Of a stretch of DNA of 64,000 nt, positions 26,888 through 33,752 are shown piece by piece. Within the stretch, counting starts at the first letter, position 1. The number at the start of each line of letters is the position of its first letter. Both the position numbers and the translations under genes were made by a program. The DNA is from Ostreiculturibacter nitratireducens. Lineage in GTDB: Bacteria > Pseudomonadota > Alphaproteobacteria > Rhodobacterales > Rhodobacteraceae. The stretch is from NCBI RefSeq assembly GCF_032670585.1, contig NZ_JAVQHL010000004.1:62001-126000 (forward strand), read 5' to 3'. Below the pieces are notes generated by a model. It ran no database searches. It was not told where the DNA came from and was given only the letters and a program-made list of their open reading frames with translations.

Positions 26888-27240
26888 CCGCCATCGCCCG
26901 TCTCTGGCGCGACCATCGCCCCGCGCTCGTGGCCTTCGTGCTGGCCGTGGCGATCTCGTTGTTCTTCGCCGGCCGCTTCATCGCCTTCACGATCTATTGG
27001 TCCGATCCGGCGCATCATGAAATCCGGCCCGAAGGCTGGATGACGCCGGGATACCTTGCCCGCAGCTGGGATCTGCCGCGCGAAACGGTCGCGGAGGCGC
27101 TCGGTGCGACGCCGCAGCCGGGCAAGCCGCAGACCCTCGCCGATATCGCGAAGGAGCGCGGGCAGAGCCTCGACGAATTCCTTGCCGAGGTGGCCGCCAT
27201 GCTCGCGGAACTCCAGGCCGCCGAGGGTGACGGTTCATGA
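26884..27240 (+). CDS. Single-span membrane protein of unknown function
   Basis: A 118-residue protein with one membrane segment at about residues 15-37 (ALVAFVLAVAISLFFAGRFIAFTIYW). It is followed by a polar domain of about 80 residues containing HEIRPEGWMTPGYLARSWDLPRE and a helical tail. Start and stop both overlap neighbours as ATGA, showing tight coupling to the VWA and DedA genes. No family recognised. Confidence 0.75.
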   Translation: MTAIARLWRDHRPALVAFVLAVAISLFFAGRFIAFTIYWSDPAHHEIRPEGWMTPGYLARSWDLPRETVAEALGATPQPGKPQTLADIAKERGQSLDEFLAEVAAMLAELQAAEGDGS

Positions 27241-27851
27241 CCGACTGGCTCCTCGCACTGGTTCCCACCTGGGGGCTCTGGCTGCTTGCGGCCACGACCT
27301 TCCTGTCCTGTCTCGCGCTTCCCGTCCCCTCCTCGCTGATCATGCTGACCGCCGGCGGGTTCGTGGCTTCGGGCGACCTCGTTCTCTGGCAGGTCGCCGG
27401 GGCGGCCTACGTCGGCGCCATTCTCGGCGACAATGCGGGCTTCTTCCTCGGCCGCCGCGGAGGCGCGGGGCTTCTGGAGAAGCTCAAGCGGAACCCGAAG
27501 CGAGCGGGCCTCATCGCGCGGGCCGAAACGCAGATGCAGCTGAAGGGCCGCATCGCAGTCTTCCTCACGCGGTGGCTTCTCAGCCCGCTCGGCCCCTGGG
27601 TGAACATCGCGGGCGGTGCGGCGGGCTTTCCCTGGCGGCGTTTCATCCTGCCGGAAGCCGCCGGAGAGGCCGTCTGGGTCACCGCCTACGTCGGCATGGG
27701 GTTCGCCTTCGCCGGCAACATCGAGGCGGCGAACGACCTTATCGGCTCGGCGCTCGGCTTTCTCGGTGCGTTCGGCGCGGCCTTGGCGCTTGGCTTCTGG
27801 CTTCGCGCGGCAATCCGACAGGGGCGCCGGGCGAACCACGGCGCTGCCTGA
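27237..27851 (+). CDS. DedA family membrane protein
   Basis: A 204-residue polytopic protein of the DedA superfamily, some members of which flip undecaprenyl phosphate or phospholipids. Seen: FLSCLALPVPSSLIMLTAGGFVASGDL, GAILGDNAGFFLGRRGG (the conserved GDxxxFxxGRxxG), FLTRWLLSPLGPWVNIAGGAAGFPWRRF (R-P-G region variant). Four or five membrane segments. It ends the overlapping gene run. Confidence 0.88.
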   Translation: MTDWLLALVPTWGLWLLAATTFLSCLALPVPSSLIMLTAGGFVASGDLVLWQVAGAAYVGAILGDNAGFFLGRRGGAGLLEKLKRNPKRAGLIARAETQMQLKGRIAVFLTRWLLSPLGPWVNIAGGAAGFPWRRFILPEAAGEAVWVTAYVGMGFAFAGNIEAANDLIGSALGFLGAFGAALALGFWLRAAIRQGRRANHGAA

Positions 27852-27962
27852 CGCCCGCGTCCCTGCCGCTCATGTGAAAGTGACCCGCGATTATCGCCGT
27901 CAGGAGATCTGAATTTCCGTCCGGGGAGTAACTCTCGCTCCAAGTCAGCCTATATTGGTCTC

Positions 27963-28652
27963 ATGCTGAAGCTCACGCCTCTTATCCTTGCGATCTTGTA
28001 CGGCCTCGTCATGTGGCGCTTCTCGGCCTGGCGGCTGGGCAAGGAACTCGACGCGCGTTCGGCTCCTCTGGCCGACCCCGCGCTCGCGCCGGTCATTGCC
28101 CGGATGGCCCGCGCGCTCGACCTCCAGCGGATCCCGGTCCACATCTACGAGGTCGCGCCGGTGAACGGCCTTGCCGCGCCCGACGGGCGCATCTTCATCA
28201 CGCGCGGCTTCTACGAGAAATTCCGCGCGGGCGAGATCAGCGCCGAGGAAATGGCGAGCGTCGTCGCGCATGAGCTTGGACATGTGGCGCTGGGGCACGC
28301 GCGCCGAAGGATGATCGACTTTTCCGGCCAGAACGCCGTGCGGGTGGCACTGATGACGGTTCTCGGACGGTTCCTGCCGGGGATCGGCCCCTACCTTGCG
28401 AACCTCATCACCTCGCTCGTCGCGGCGCGGCTGTCACGGGGCGACGAATACGAGGCGGACGCCTATGCTTCGGCGTTGCTCATCAAGGCCGGGATAGGCA
28501 CCGAGCCGCAGAAATCCCTGTTCCGGAAGCTCGACCTGCTCACCGGCCGGATCGGCGCGGGCCCGCCCGCCTGGCTCATGAGCCACCCGAAGACCGAGGA
28601 GCGCATCGCCGCGATCGAGACGAACGAAACGAAGTGGCGCCTGGGCGAATGA
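27963..28652 (+). CDS. M48 family zinc metalloprotease
   Basis: A 229-residue membrane-anchored protease. An N-terminal hydrophobic segment is followed by the zinc motif HELGH (His103, Glu104, His107) and the third ligand Glu162 in GDEYEADAYA. It is close in plan to HtpX and Ste24-type proteases but shorter, with one anchor and a second possible hydrophobic stretch at 123-155. Probable role is membrane or periplasmic protein quality control. It converges on the PIN gene. Confidence 0.87.
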   Translation: MLKLTPLILAILYGLVMWRFSAWRLGKELDARSAPLADPALAPVIARMARALDLQRIPVHIYEVAPVNGLAAPDGRIFITRGFYEKFRAGEISAEEMASVVAHELGHVALGHARRRMIDFSGQNAVRVALMTVLGRFLPGIGPYLANLITSLVAARLSRGDEYEADAYASALLIKAGIGTEPQKSLFRKLDLLTGRIGAGPPAWLMSHPKTEERIAAIETNETKWRLGE

Positions 28653-28671
28653 GCCCGCGCAGGGCGACAGG

Positions 28672-29214
28672 CTAGCCCGCCAGCGCCTTGCCGAGACGCG
28701 GCAGCCGCGCACGTTTCAGAAGCGGGCGCAGGGGCTGGGGCTCGCCCGAAAGCCGCTCGGCCTTGGCGCGGACCGCCTCCACCACCCGGCCCACGGTTTC
28801 GGGATGGTCGGACCAGAGTTCCCACAGGAACCCGTCCGGATCGCGCCGGTCGAGCCCCTCGATGGAAAGCGTGCCGCGCGGGAAATCGGCGCGGTTGAAG
28901 GTGATGATCGCATCCGCCCCGCCGGCGATGGCAGCCGCAAGCACGTGGATGTCATTCTTGTCGGGCAGATGCAGCCGCGCCTCCAGCCCCTCGTGGCGCG
29001 GCACGGAAGCCTTCGGGAACTCGGCTCGGACGACCGCGACCTCTCCCCGCGCCTGCGCCTCCGCCGCCGGACCGAAGCGCGCGGCGGCCCGCGCCCATTC
29101 CTCGAGGATCCGGTCGGACCAAAGCGGCGTGTAGAGCCCCTCGCGCGCGACGCCCAGAAGGATCTCCCTCAGGACCGTCGGGTAGAGAACGCAGGCGTCC
29201 AGAAGCGCCTTCAT
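28672..29214 (-). CDS. PIN domain protein
   Basis: A 180-residue protein with a PIN ribonuclease fold. Asp6 in MKALLDACVLYP and the acidic cluster LPDKNDIHVLAAAIAGGADAIITFNRADF fit the metal-binding site. Unlike VapC toxins it has no small antitoxin gene beside it; instead it shares one base (TGATG) with the methyltransferase stop. It could be an RNA-processing enzyme rather than a toxin. Target unknown. Confidence 0.8.
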   Translation of the reverse strand: MKALLDACVLYPTVLREILLGVAREGLYTPLWSDRILEEWARAAARFGPAAEAQARGEVAVVRAEFPKASVPRHEGLEARLHLPDKNDIHVLAAAIAGGADAIITFNRADFPRGTLSIEGLDRRDPDGFLWELWSDHPETVGRVVEAVRAKAERLSGEPQPLRPLLKRARLPRLGKALAG

Positions 29215-30413
29215 CAGTCCAGCCGGAAGAACAGCGCCTTCAGATAGCCCGTCTCGGCCAGCTGCGGCAGCTGCGGATGGTCAGGACCCGCGAAGCCCGT
29301 GTGCAGAAGCTGCCCGCGCCGCCCGCCCTTGCCGATGCCACGCGCGGAGGCGTTGCGGAAGGCCGTGAGGTCCGCCGCATGCGAACAGGAGCAGAGTCCG
29401 AGGTAGCCGCCGGGCGCCACGAGCTGCGCCGAAAGGCGCGCAACGCGTTCGTAGGCGCGGAGGCCTGCTTCCAGCGCCGGTTTCGAGGGCGCGAAGGCCG
29501 GCGGATCGCAGATCACGACGTCGAAGCGTTCTCCCTCGGCCGCCAGCGTCTCCATCACAGCGAAGGCGTCACCCTGCCGCGTCGCAAGACGCTCCGCGAC
29601 GCCCGAAGCCTCGGCCCCCTTCTCGGCAAGCGCCAAGGCGGCGGCAGACCCGTCCACCGCCAGCGCGCTCTCCGCCCCGGCCGCAAGCGCGGCGAGCCCG
29701 AAGCCGCCCACATGCGAAAAGACGTCCAGCACCCGCGCGCCCCGTGCCAGCCGCGCGGCAAAGGCGTGGTTTTCCCGCTGGTCGAAGAAGAGGCCCGTCT
29801 TCTGACCCCCGATAAGGTCGGCCAGGTAGATCGCGCCGTTCATCCGAACTGGCACCGGCCCGACAACATCCCCCGTCAGCACCACCGTCTCTTCCGGCAG
29901 CCCCTCCAGCGTCCGGGCGCGGCCCGTTCCGTTCTTCACGATGTGTTCGACACCGGTCACTTCGGCCAGCGCCACGGCAAGCTCGTGCACATGCGCCTCG
30001 GCCCAGGCGGCGTTCGGCTGGATCACCGCCGTGTCGCCGAACCGGTCGATAACGACCCCCGGAAGCCCGTCGGCCTCGGCATGGACAAGCCGGTAGAAGG
30101 GAGCGTCGTAAAGCCGCTCGCGCAGCGCCAGCGCGCGACCGATCCGTTGGGCCAGCCAGTCGCGGCTGACCTCGGCCTCCGCGTCGCGTTCCATGACCCG
30201 CGCGAAAATCTTGGATGATGGGTTGACGGTCACGAGCGCGAGCGGACGGCGGTCCGCGTCCTCGAGACGCGCGAACGTGCCTGGGCGCAGCGCCATGGTG
30301 CGCCGGTCGCTGACGATCTCGTCGGCATAGACCCAGGGGAAGCCGTGCCGGATCGCCCTGGCCTCGGCCTTGGGCCGAAGTCGGACGGTGGGGATTGTCT
30401 TTGTGTCAGTCAT
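29214..30413 (-). CDS. Class I rRNA methyltransferase, RlmI-like
   Basis: A 399-residue S-adenosylmethionine-dependent methyltransferase of the RlmI/RlmK family, which methylates a cytosine of 23S rRNA. An N-terminal PUA domain (about 8-80, RHGFPWVYADEIV) precedes a linker and the Rossmann domain: VLDVFSHVGGFGLAALAAGAESALAVDGS, then catalytic-loop CDPPAFAPSK and LGLCSCSHAADL (Cys-Ser-Cys-Ser-His). The exact target is inferred. The ATG at 30413 has no clear ribosome-binding site and lies seven bases after a strong hairpin. Confidence 0.86.
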   Translation of the reverse strand: MTDTKTIPTVRLRPKAEARAIRHGFPWVYADEIVSDRRTMALRPGTFARLEDADRRPLALVTVNPSSKIFARVMERDAEAEVSRDWLAQRIGRALALRERLYDAPFYRLVHAEADGLPGVVIDRFGDTAVIQPNAAWAEAHVHELAVALAEVTGVEHIVKNGTGRARTLEGLPEETVVLTGDVVGPVPVRMNGAIYLADLIGGQKTGLFFDQRENHAFAARLARGARVLDVFSHVGGFGLAALAAGAESALAVDGSAAALALAEKGAEASGVAERLATRQGDAFAVMETLAAEGERFDVVICDPPAFAPSKPALEAGLRAYERVARLSAQLVAPGGYLGLCSCSHAADLTAFRNASARGIGKGGRRGQLLHTGFAGPDHPQLPQLAETGYLKALFFRLD

Positions 30414-30419
30414 ACGCGC

Positions 30420-30466
30420 GCCGGGCGATCAAGGGATTTACAGTCCCTCTAGTGCTTTCGCCCGGC
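30420..30466 (-). other. Two-stem hairpin in front of the RlmI-like gene
   Basis: Plus-strand GCCGGGCGA (30420-30428) pairs with TCGCCCGGC (30458-30466). Inside it AGGGA (30432-30436) pairs with TCCCT (30444-30448) around a seven-base loop. Read on the minus strand the loop is CTGTAAA, identical to the anticodon loop of tRNA-Tyr (anticodon GTA). There are no D or T arms, so it is not a tRNA. Confidence 0.6.
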
Positions 30467-30517
30467 AATCGGAAGGGGCTAACCCGTTTCCGGCAAGGCC
30501 CGCAGGACCTTTATCGG

Positions 30518-30697
30518 TCAGGAAGCCTGAGTTGCCCCGCCCACGTTTCGCGCTTTCGAGCCGAAGACCCGCTTGATCATCGCGGCGAAGGCCACGACCA
30601 TTTCGCGAGCGGCTTCCGCGCGCAGGCGGCGCGCCGCAAGTTCGATTTCCGAAAAGTCGATCTGCTCTGCAGCAGGGATATGGTTCAACTTGGTCAT
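30518..30697 (-). CDS. Small RSP_7527-like protein
   Basis: A 59-residue protein beginning MTKLNHIPAAEQIDFSEIELAARRLRAEAARE with a basic C-terminus. The I..EARRLRAE..R..A pattern resembles the small RSP_7527/DUF1127-like proteins common in Rhodobacterales, which are usually close to stress or RNA-binding genes. The ATG at 30697 has GAAGGA eight bases upstream. Function unknown. It is divergent from edd. Confidence 0.6.
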   Translation of the reverse strand: MTKLNHIPAAEQIDFSEIELAARRLRAEAAREMVVAFAAMIKRVFGSKARNVGGATQAS

Positions 30698-30826
30698 TGC
30701 CAAATTCCTTCAGTATTTCAGTGTCCAGAGACAAAATGGGGCAGCATTACTGACTTTACTACGGACATCTCCGAATTGCCGCCATGCGACATGATCATGG
30801 CTTCCGCGCGACGGAGTGATTTGCGT

Positions 30827-30840
30827 TGTTAGCGCTAACA
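30827..30840. promoter_or_regulatory. LacI-type operator candidate ahead of edd
   Basis: A perfect 14-base palindrome, TGTTAGCGCTAACA, 46 bases before the edd start. Palindromes centred on CG with TGTTA/TAACA arms are typical of LacI/GntR-type sugar repressors. No repressor gene is nearby in this window, so the regulator is unidentified. Confidence 0.65.
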
Positions 30841-30886
30841 CACTATGATATGCGCGGCCTCAACGACAGTTGGCAGCGGAGTTTCC

Positions 30887-32692
30887 ATGAACCTCGACCC
30901 CAGAATCGCCGAAGTCACCGACAGGGTTCGCGCCCGCTCCTCTGCGGCGCGCTCCGCCTATCTCGACCGGATCCGGCGCGCGGGAGAGGCCGGCCCAGCC
31001 AGGGCGCACCTCGCCTGCGGCAACCAGGCCCATGCCTATGCCGCCATGGGAGAGGACAAGCCGGCGCTGGCGGCGGGGCGGGCCCCGAACATCGGGATCG
31101 TCACCGCCTACAACGACATGCTGTCCGCGCACCAGCCCTACGAACGCTATCCGGACATGATCCGCGCGGCGGCGCGCCGGGTCGGCGCCACGGCCCAGGT
31201 GGCGGGCGGCGTGCCGGCAATGTGCGACGGCGTGACTCAAGGCCAGCCGGGGATGGAACTGAGCCTGTTTTCCCGCGACGTCATCGCGCTCGCCGCGGGT
31301 GTGGCGATGAGCCATAACACCTTCGACGCAGCGGTCTACCTCGGCATCTGCGACAAGATCGTGCCGGGGCTCGTCATCGCCGCGGCGACCTTCGGTCACG
31401 TACCCGCCGTGTTCATCCCGGCCGGCCCAATGACGAGCGGCCTGCCGAACGATCAGAAGGCCAAGGTCCGTCAGCAGTTCGCGGCCGGAGAGGTCGGGCG
31501 CGACAAGCTCATGGAGGCCGAGATGGCCTCCTACCATGGCCCGGGCACCTGCACCTTCTACGGCACGGCGAACACGAACCAGATGCTGATGGAGTTCATG
31601 GGCCTCCACCTTCCCGGAGCGAGCTTCGTGAACCCCGGCACGCCGCTGCGCGACGCGCTGACGGTGGCCGGCGTCGAACGGGCGGCCGCGATCACCGCGC
31701 TCGGTAACGATTACCGCCCGGCGGGCGAGATCCTCGACGAACGCGCCTTCGTGAACGGCATCGTCGGGCTGATGGCCACGGGGGGATCGACGAACCTCGT
31801 GCTGCACCTCCCGGCGATGGCGCGGGCGGCGGGGATCATCCTCGACCTCGACGATTTCGCCGACCTGTCCGAGACCGTGCCTCTCATGGCGAAGGTCTAC
31901 CCGAACGGGCTTGCCGACGTGAACCATTTCCACGCCGCGGGCGGTCTCGGCTTCATGATCGGGGAACTCCTCGACGCGGGTCTGCTGCACGGCGACGCGC
32001 GGACGGTCGCGGGCGACGGCCTCGACCGCTACCGTCGGGAGCCGAAGCTGATCGAGGGGCGCCTCGTCTGGCAGGACGGCGCGGGCAAGACGCTGAACGA
32101 CCGCATCCTCCGCCCGGCGAAGGACCCTTTCCAGGCGACGGGCGGGCTCAGGCAACTCGTCGGCAACCTCGGGCGTGGCGTCATGAAGGTATCCGCCGTT
32201 GCGCCCGAGCATCGCGTCGTCGAGGCCCCTGCCCGCGTCTTCCATGACCAGGCCGATGTCAGGGCCGCCTTCCAGCGCGGCGAGTTCACATCGGATACCG
32301 TGGTCGTCGTTCGCTTCCAGGGCCCGAAGGCCAACGGCATGCCGGAGCTTCACTCGCTCACCCCGACGCTCGCGGTGCTGCAGGATCGCGGGCTGAAGGT
32401 CGCGCTGGTGACGGACGGCCGCATGTCCGGTGCCTCGGGGAAGGTTCCGGCGGCGATCCATGTCTCCCCGGAGGCCGCAGATGCGGGTCCGCTGGCCCGG
32501 CTGCGCGATGGCGACCGCGTCCGGGTGGATGCGGCCAGGGGAACGATCGACGTTCTCGAACCAGACTTCGACGCCCGGCCCGCCGCGACCGCCGATCTCA
32601 GCGGGAACAAGGTCGGCATTGGCCGGGAATTGTTCGAAGCGTTCCGCCGGAACGTCGGCCCGGCGACCGAGGGCGCGGCCGTCGTGGTCTGA
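30887..32692 (+). CDS. edd: Phosphogluconate dehydratase
   Basis: The first committed enzyme of the Entner-Doudoroff pathway, converting 6-phosphogluconate to 2-keto-3-deoxy-6-phosphogluconate. A 601-residue IlvD/Edd-family Fe-S enzyme with cluster cysteines in ACGNQAH, VPAMCDGVTQGQPGMELS (Cys) and GICDKIVPGL. Phosphogluconate specificity is inferred from length, full-length similarity and from eda 102 bases downstream. The ATG at 30887 follows a LacI-type palindrome. Confidence 0.95.
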   Translation: MNLDPRIAEVTDRVRARSSAARSAYLDRIRRAGEAGPARAHLACGNQAHAYAAMGEDKPALAAGRAPNIGIVTAYNDMLSAHQPYERYPDMIRAAARRVGATAQVAGGVPAMCDGVTQGQPGMELSLFSRDVIALAAGVAMSHNTFDAAVYLGICDKIVPGLVIAAATFGHVPAVFIPAGPMTSGLPNDQKAKVRQQFAAGEVGRDKLMEAEMASYHGPGTCTFYGTANTNQMLMEFMGLHLPGASFVNPGTPLRDALTVAGVERAAAITALGNDYRPAGEILDERAFVNGIVGLMATGGSTNLVLHLPAMARAAGIILDLDDFADLSETVPLMAKVYPNGLADVNHFHAAGGLGFMIGELLDAGLLHGDARTVAGDGLDRYRREPKLIEGRLVWQDGAGKTLNDRILRPAKDPFQATGGLRQLVGNLGRGVMKVSAVAPEHRVVEAPARVFHDQADVRAAFQRGEFTSDTVVVVRFQGPKANGMPELHSLTPTLAVLQDRGLKVALVTDGRMSGASGKVPAAIHVSPEAADAGPLARLRDGDRVRVDAARGTIDVLEPDFDARPAATADLSGNKVGIGRELFEAFRRNVGPATEGAAVVV

Positions 32693-32794
32693 ATGCCCGG
32701 CTTGCGCCTGTCCGCCCGCCTCGCCATCTTTGCCAAGTCATGCCCGAACGGGGCTTTCGAACCCTGCCCATGAATTCCGCCAGAGGATGATCCG

Positions 32795-33433
32795 ATGACC
32801 CCTGCCGAACAAAGCCGCCGCGCCGCCGAGGTCTGCATGCTGGCCCCGGTCGTTCCGGTGCTCGTGATCGAAGACCCTGAACATGCCCTCCCACTCGCCA
32901 GGGCGCTCGTCGCCGGCGGGCTGCCGGCCTTGGAGGTGACGTTGCGCACGCCCGCCGCGATCGACGCGATCCGGGCGATGTCGGAAGTGCCCGGCGGCGT
33001 CGTCGGCGCCGGCACGCTGCTCACACCCGCCGACGTGAAGGCGGCGAAGGCGGCAGGTGCGAAGTTCGGCGTCTCTCCCGGCGCGACCGAGCGGCTTCTG
33101 GATGCCTGCGAGGACGAGGGTCTGGCACTTCTTCCGGGGGCGGCGACAGCGACGGAGGTGATGGTCCTTCTCGAGAAGGGCTACACCGTCCAGAAATTCT
33201 TCCCGGCGGAGGCTTCCGGCGGCGCGCCCGCGCTGAAGGCGATCGGCGCGCCGATCCCGCAGGTGCGCTTCTGCCCGACGGGCGGCGTGACGCTCGCCAA
33301 TGCAAGGGAATACCTGTCGCTGTCGAACACGCTCTGCGTCGGCGGCAGTTGGGTTGCCCCGAAGGAACGGCTTGTCAAAGGCGACTGGGCCGGGATCGAG
33401 GCACTTGCGCGCGAGGCCGCGGCGCTCAGCTGA
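32795..33433 (+). CDS. eda: 2-keto-3-deoxy-6-phosphogluconate aldolase
   Basis: Cleaves the Edd product to pyruvate and glyceraldehyde-3-phosphate. A 212-residue TIM-barrel class I aldolase. Seen: VPVLVIEDPEHALPLARALVAGGLPALEVTLRT with the catalytic Glu, GAGTLLTPADV, and the Schiff-base Lys in TVQKFFPAEASGG. AGAGGA lies eight bases before the ATG. Paired with edd, the window encodes the two ED-specific steps; zwf and pgl are not here. Confidence 0.96.
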   Translation: MTPAEQSRRAAEVCMLAPVVPVLVIEDPEHALPLARALVAGGLPALEVTLRTPAAIDAIRAMSEVPGGVVGAGTLLTPADVKAAKAAGAKFGVSPGATERLLDACEDEGLALLPGAATATEVMVLLEKGYTVQKFFPAEASGGAPALKAIGAPIPQVRFCPTGGVTLANAREYLSLSNTLCVGGSWVAPKERLVKGDWAGIEALAREAAALS

Positions 33434-33442
33434 GGAGCGTCT

Positions 33443-33718
33443 TCAGCCCTGCTGGCGGAACCGGGCGGCGCGCCCGCCCCTCCGGCGCGCTTCCGGGATC
33501 TCATCGAGGCCCCGGCGCAGCGTATCCGTCATCGGATGCGCATCCTTGCCCGCGCCATAATGGTCCAGAAGCAGGGTGATAGCCGCTCGCGTATCGGTGC
33601 CGGGTGGAATGCTCAGAGCCCAGTCAAGGAAGATCGAGCGGCATTCCGGCGCGCTGATCCCCTCGATCGCATAGCTTTCGCGGATGAGTCCTTTCGGATC
33701 CGCCTGTTTCAGCTCCAT
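33443..33718 (-). CDS. Small conserved protein downstream of glnE
   Basis: A 91-residue protein, MELKQADPKGLIRESYAIEG..., with SAPECRSIFLDWALSIPPGTD and a basic C-terminus. It lies 34 bases after glnE on the same strand with GGGAG ahead of the ATG. I recall the same type of short protein next to glnE in other Rhodobacterales, but I know no function and no domain name. Confidence 0.7.
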   Translation of the reverse strand: MELKQADPKGLIRESYAIEGISAPECRSIFLDWALSIPPGTDTRAAITLLLDHYGAGKDAHPMTDTLRRGLDEIPEARRRGGRAARFRQQG

Positions 33719-33752
33719 CCCCGCATCTCCCGGCGCCCTCCGAGCTTCGTCC

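Noticed and set aside
30420..30466. Full tRNA-Tyr gene
   Set aside because: Only the anticodon arm matches. D and T arms and acceptor end are absent, so it is not a tRNA.
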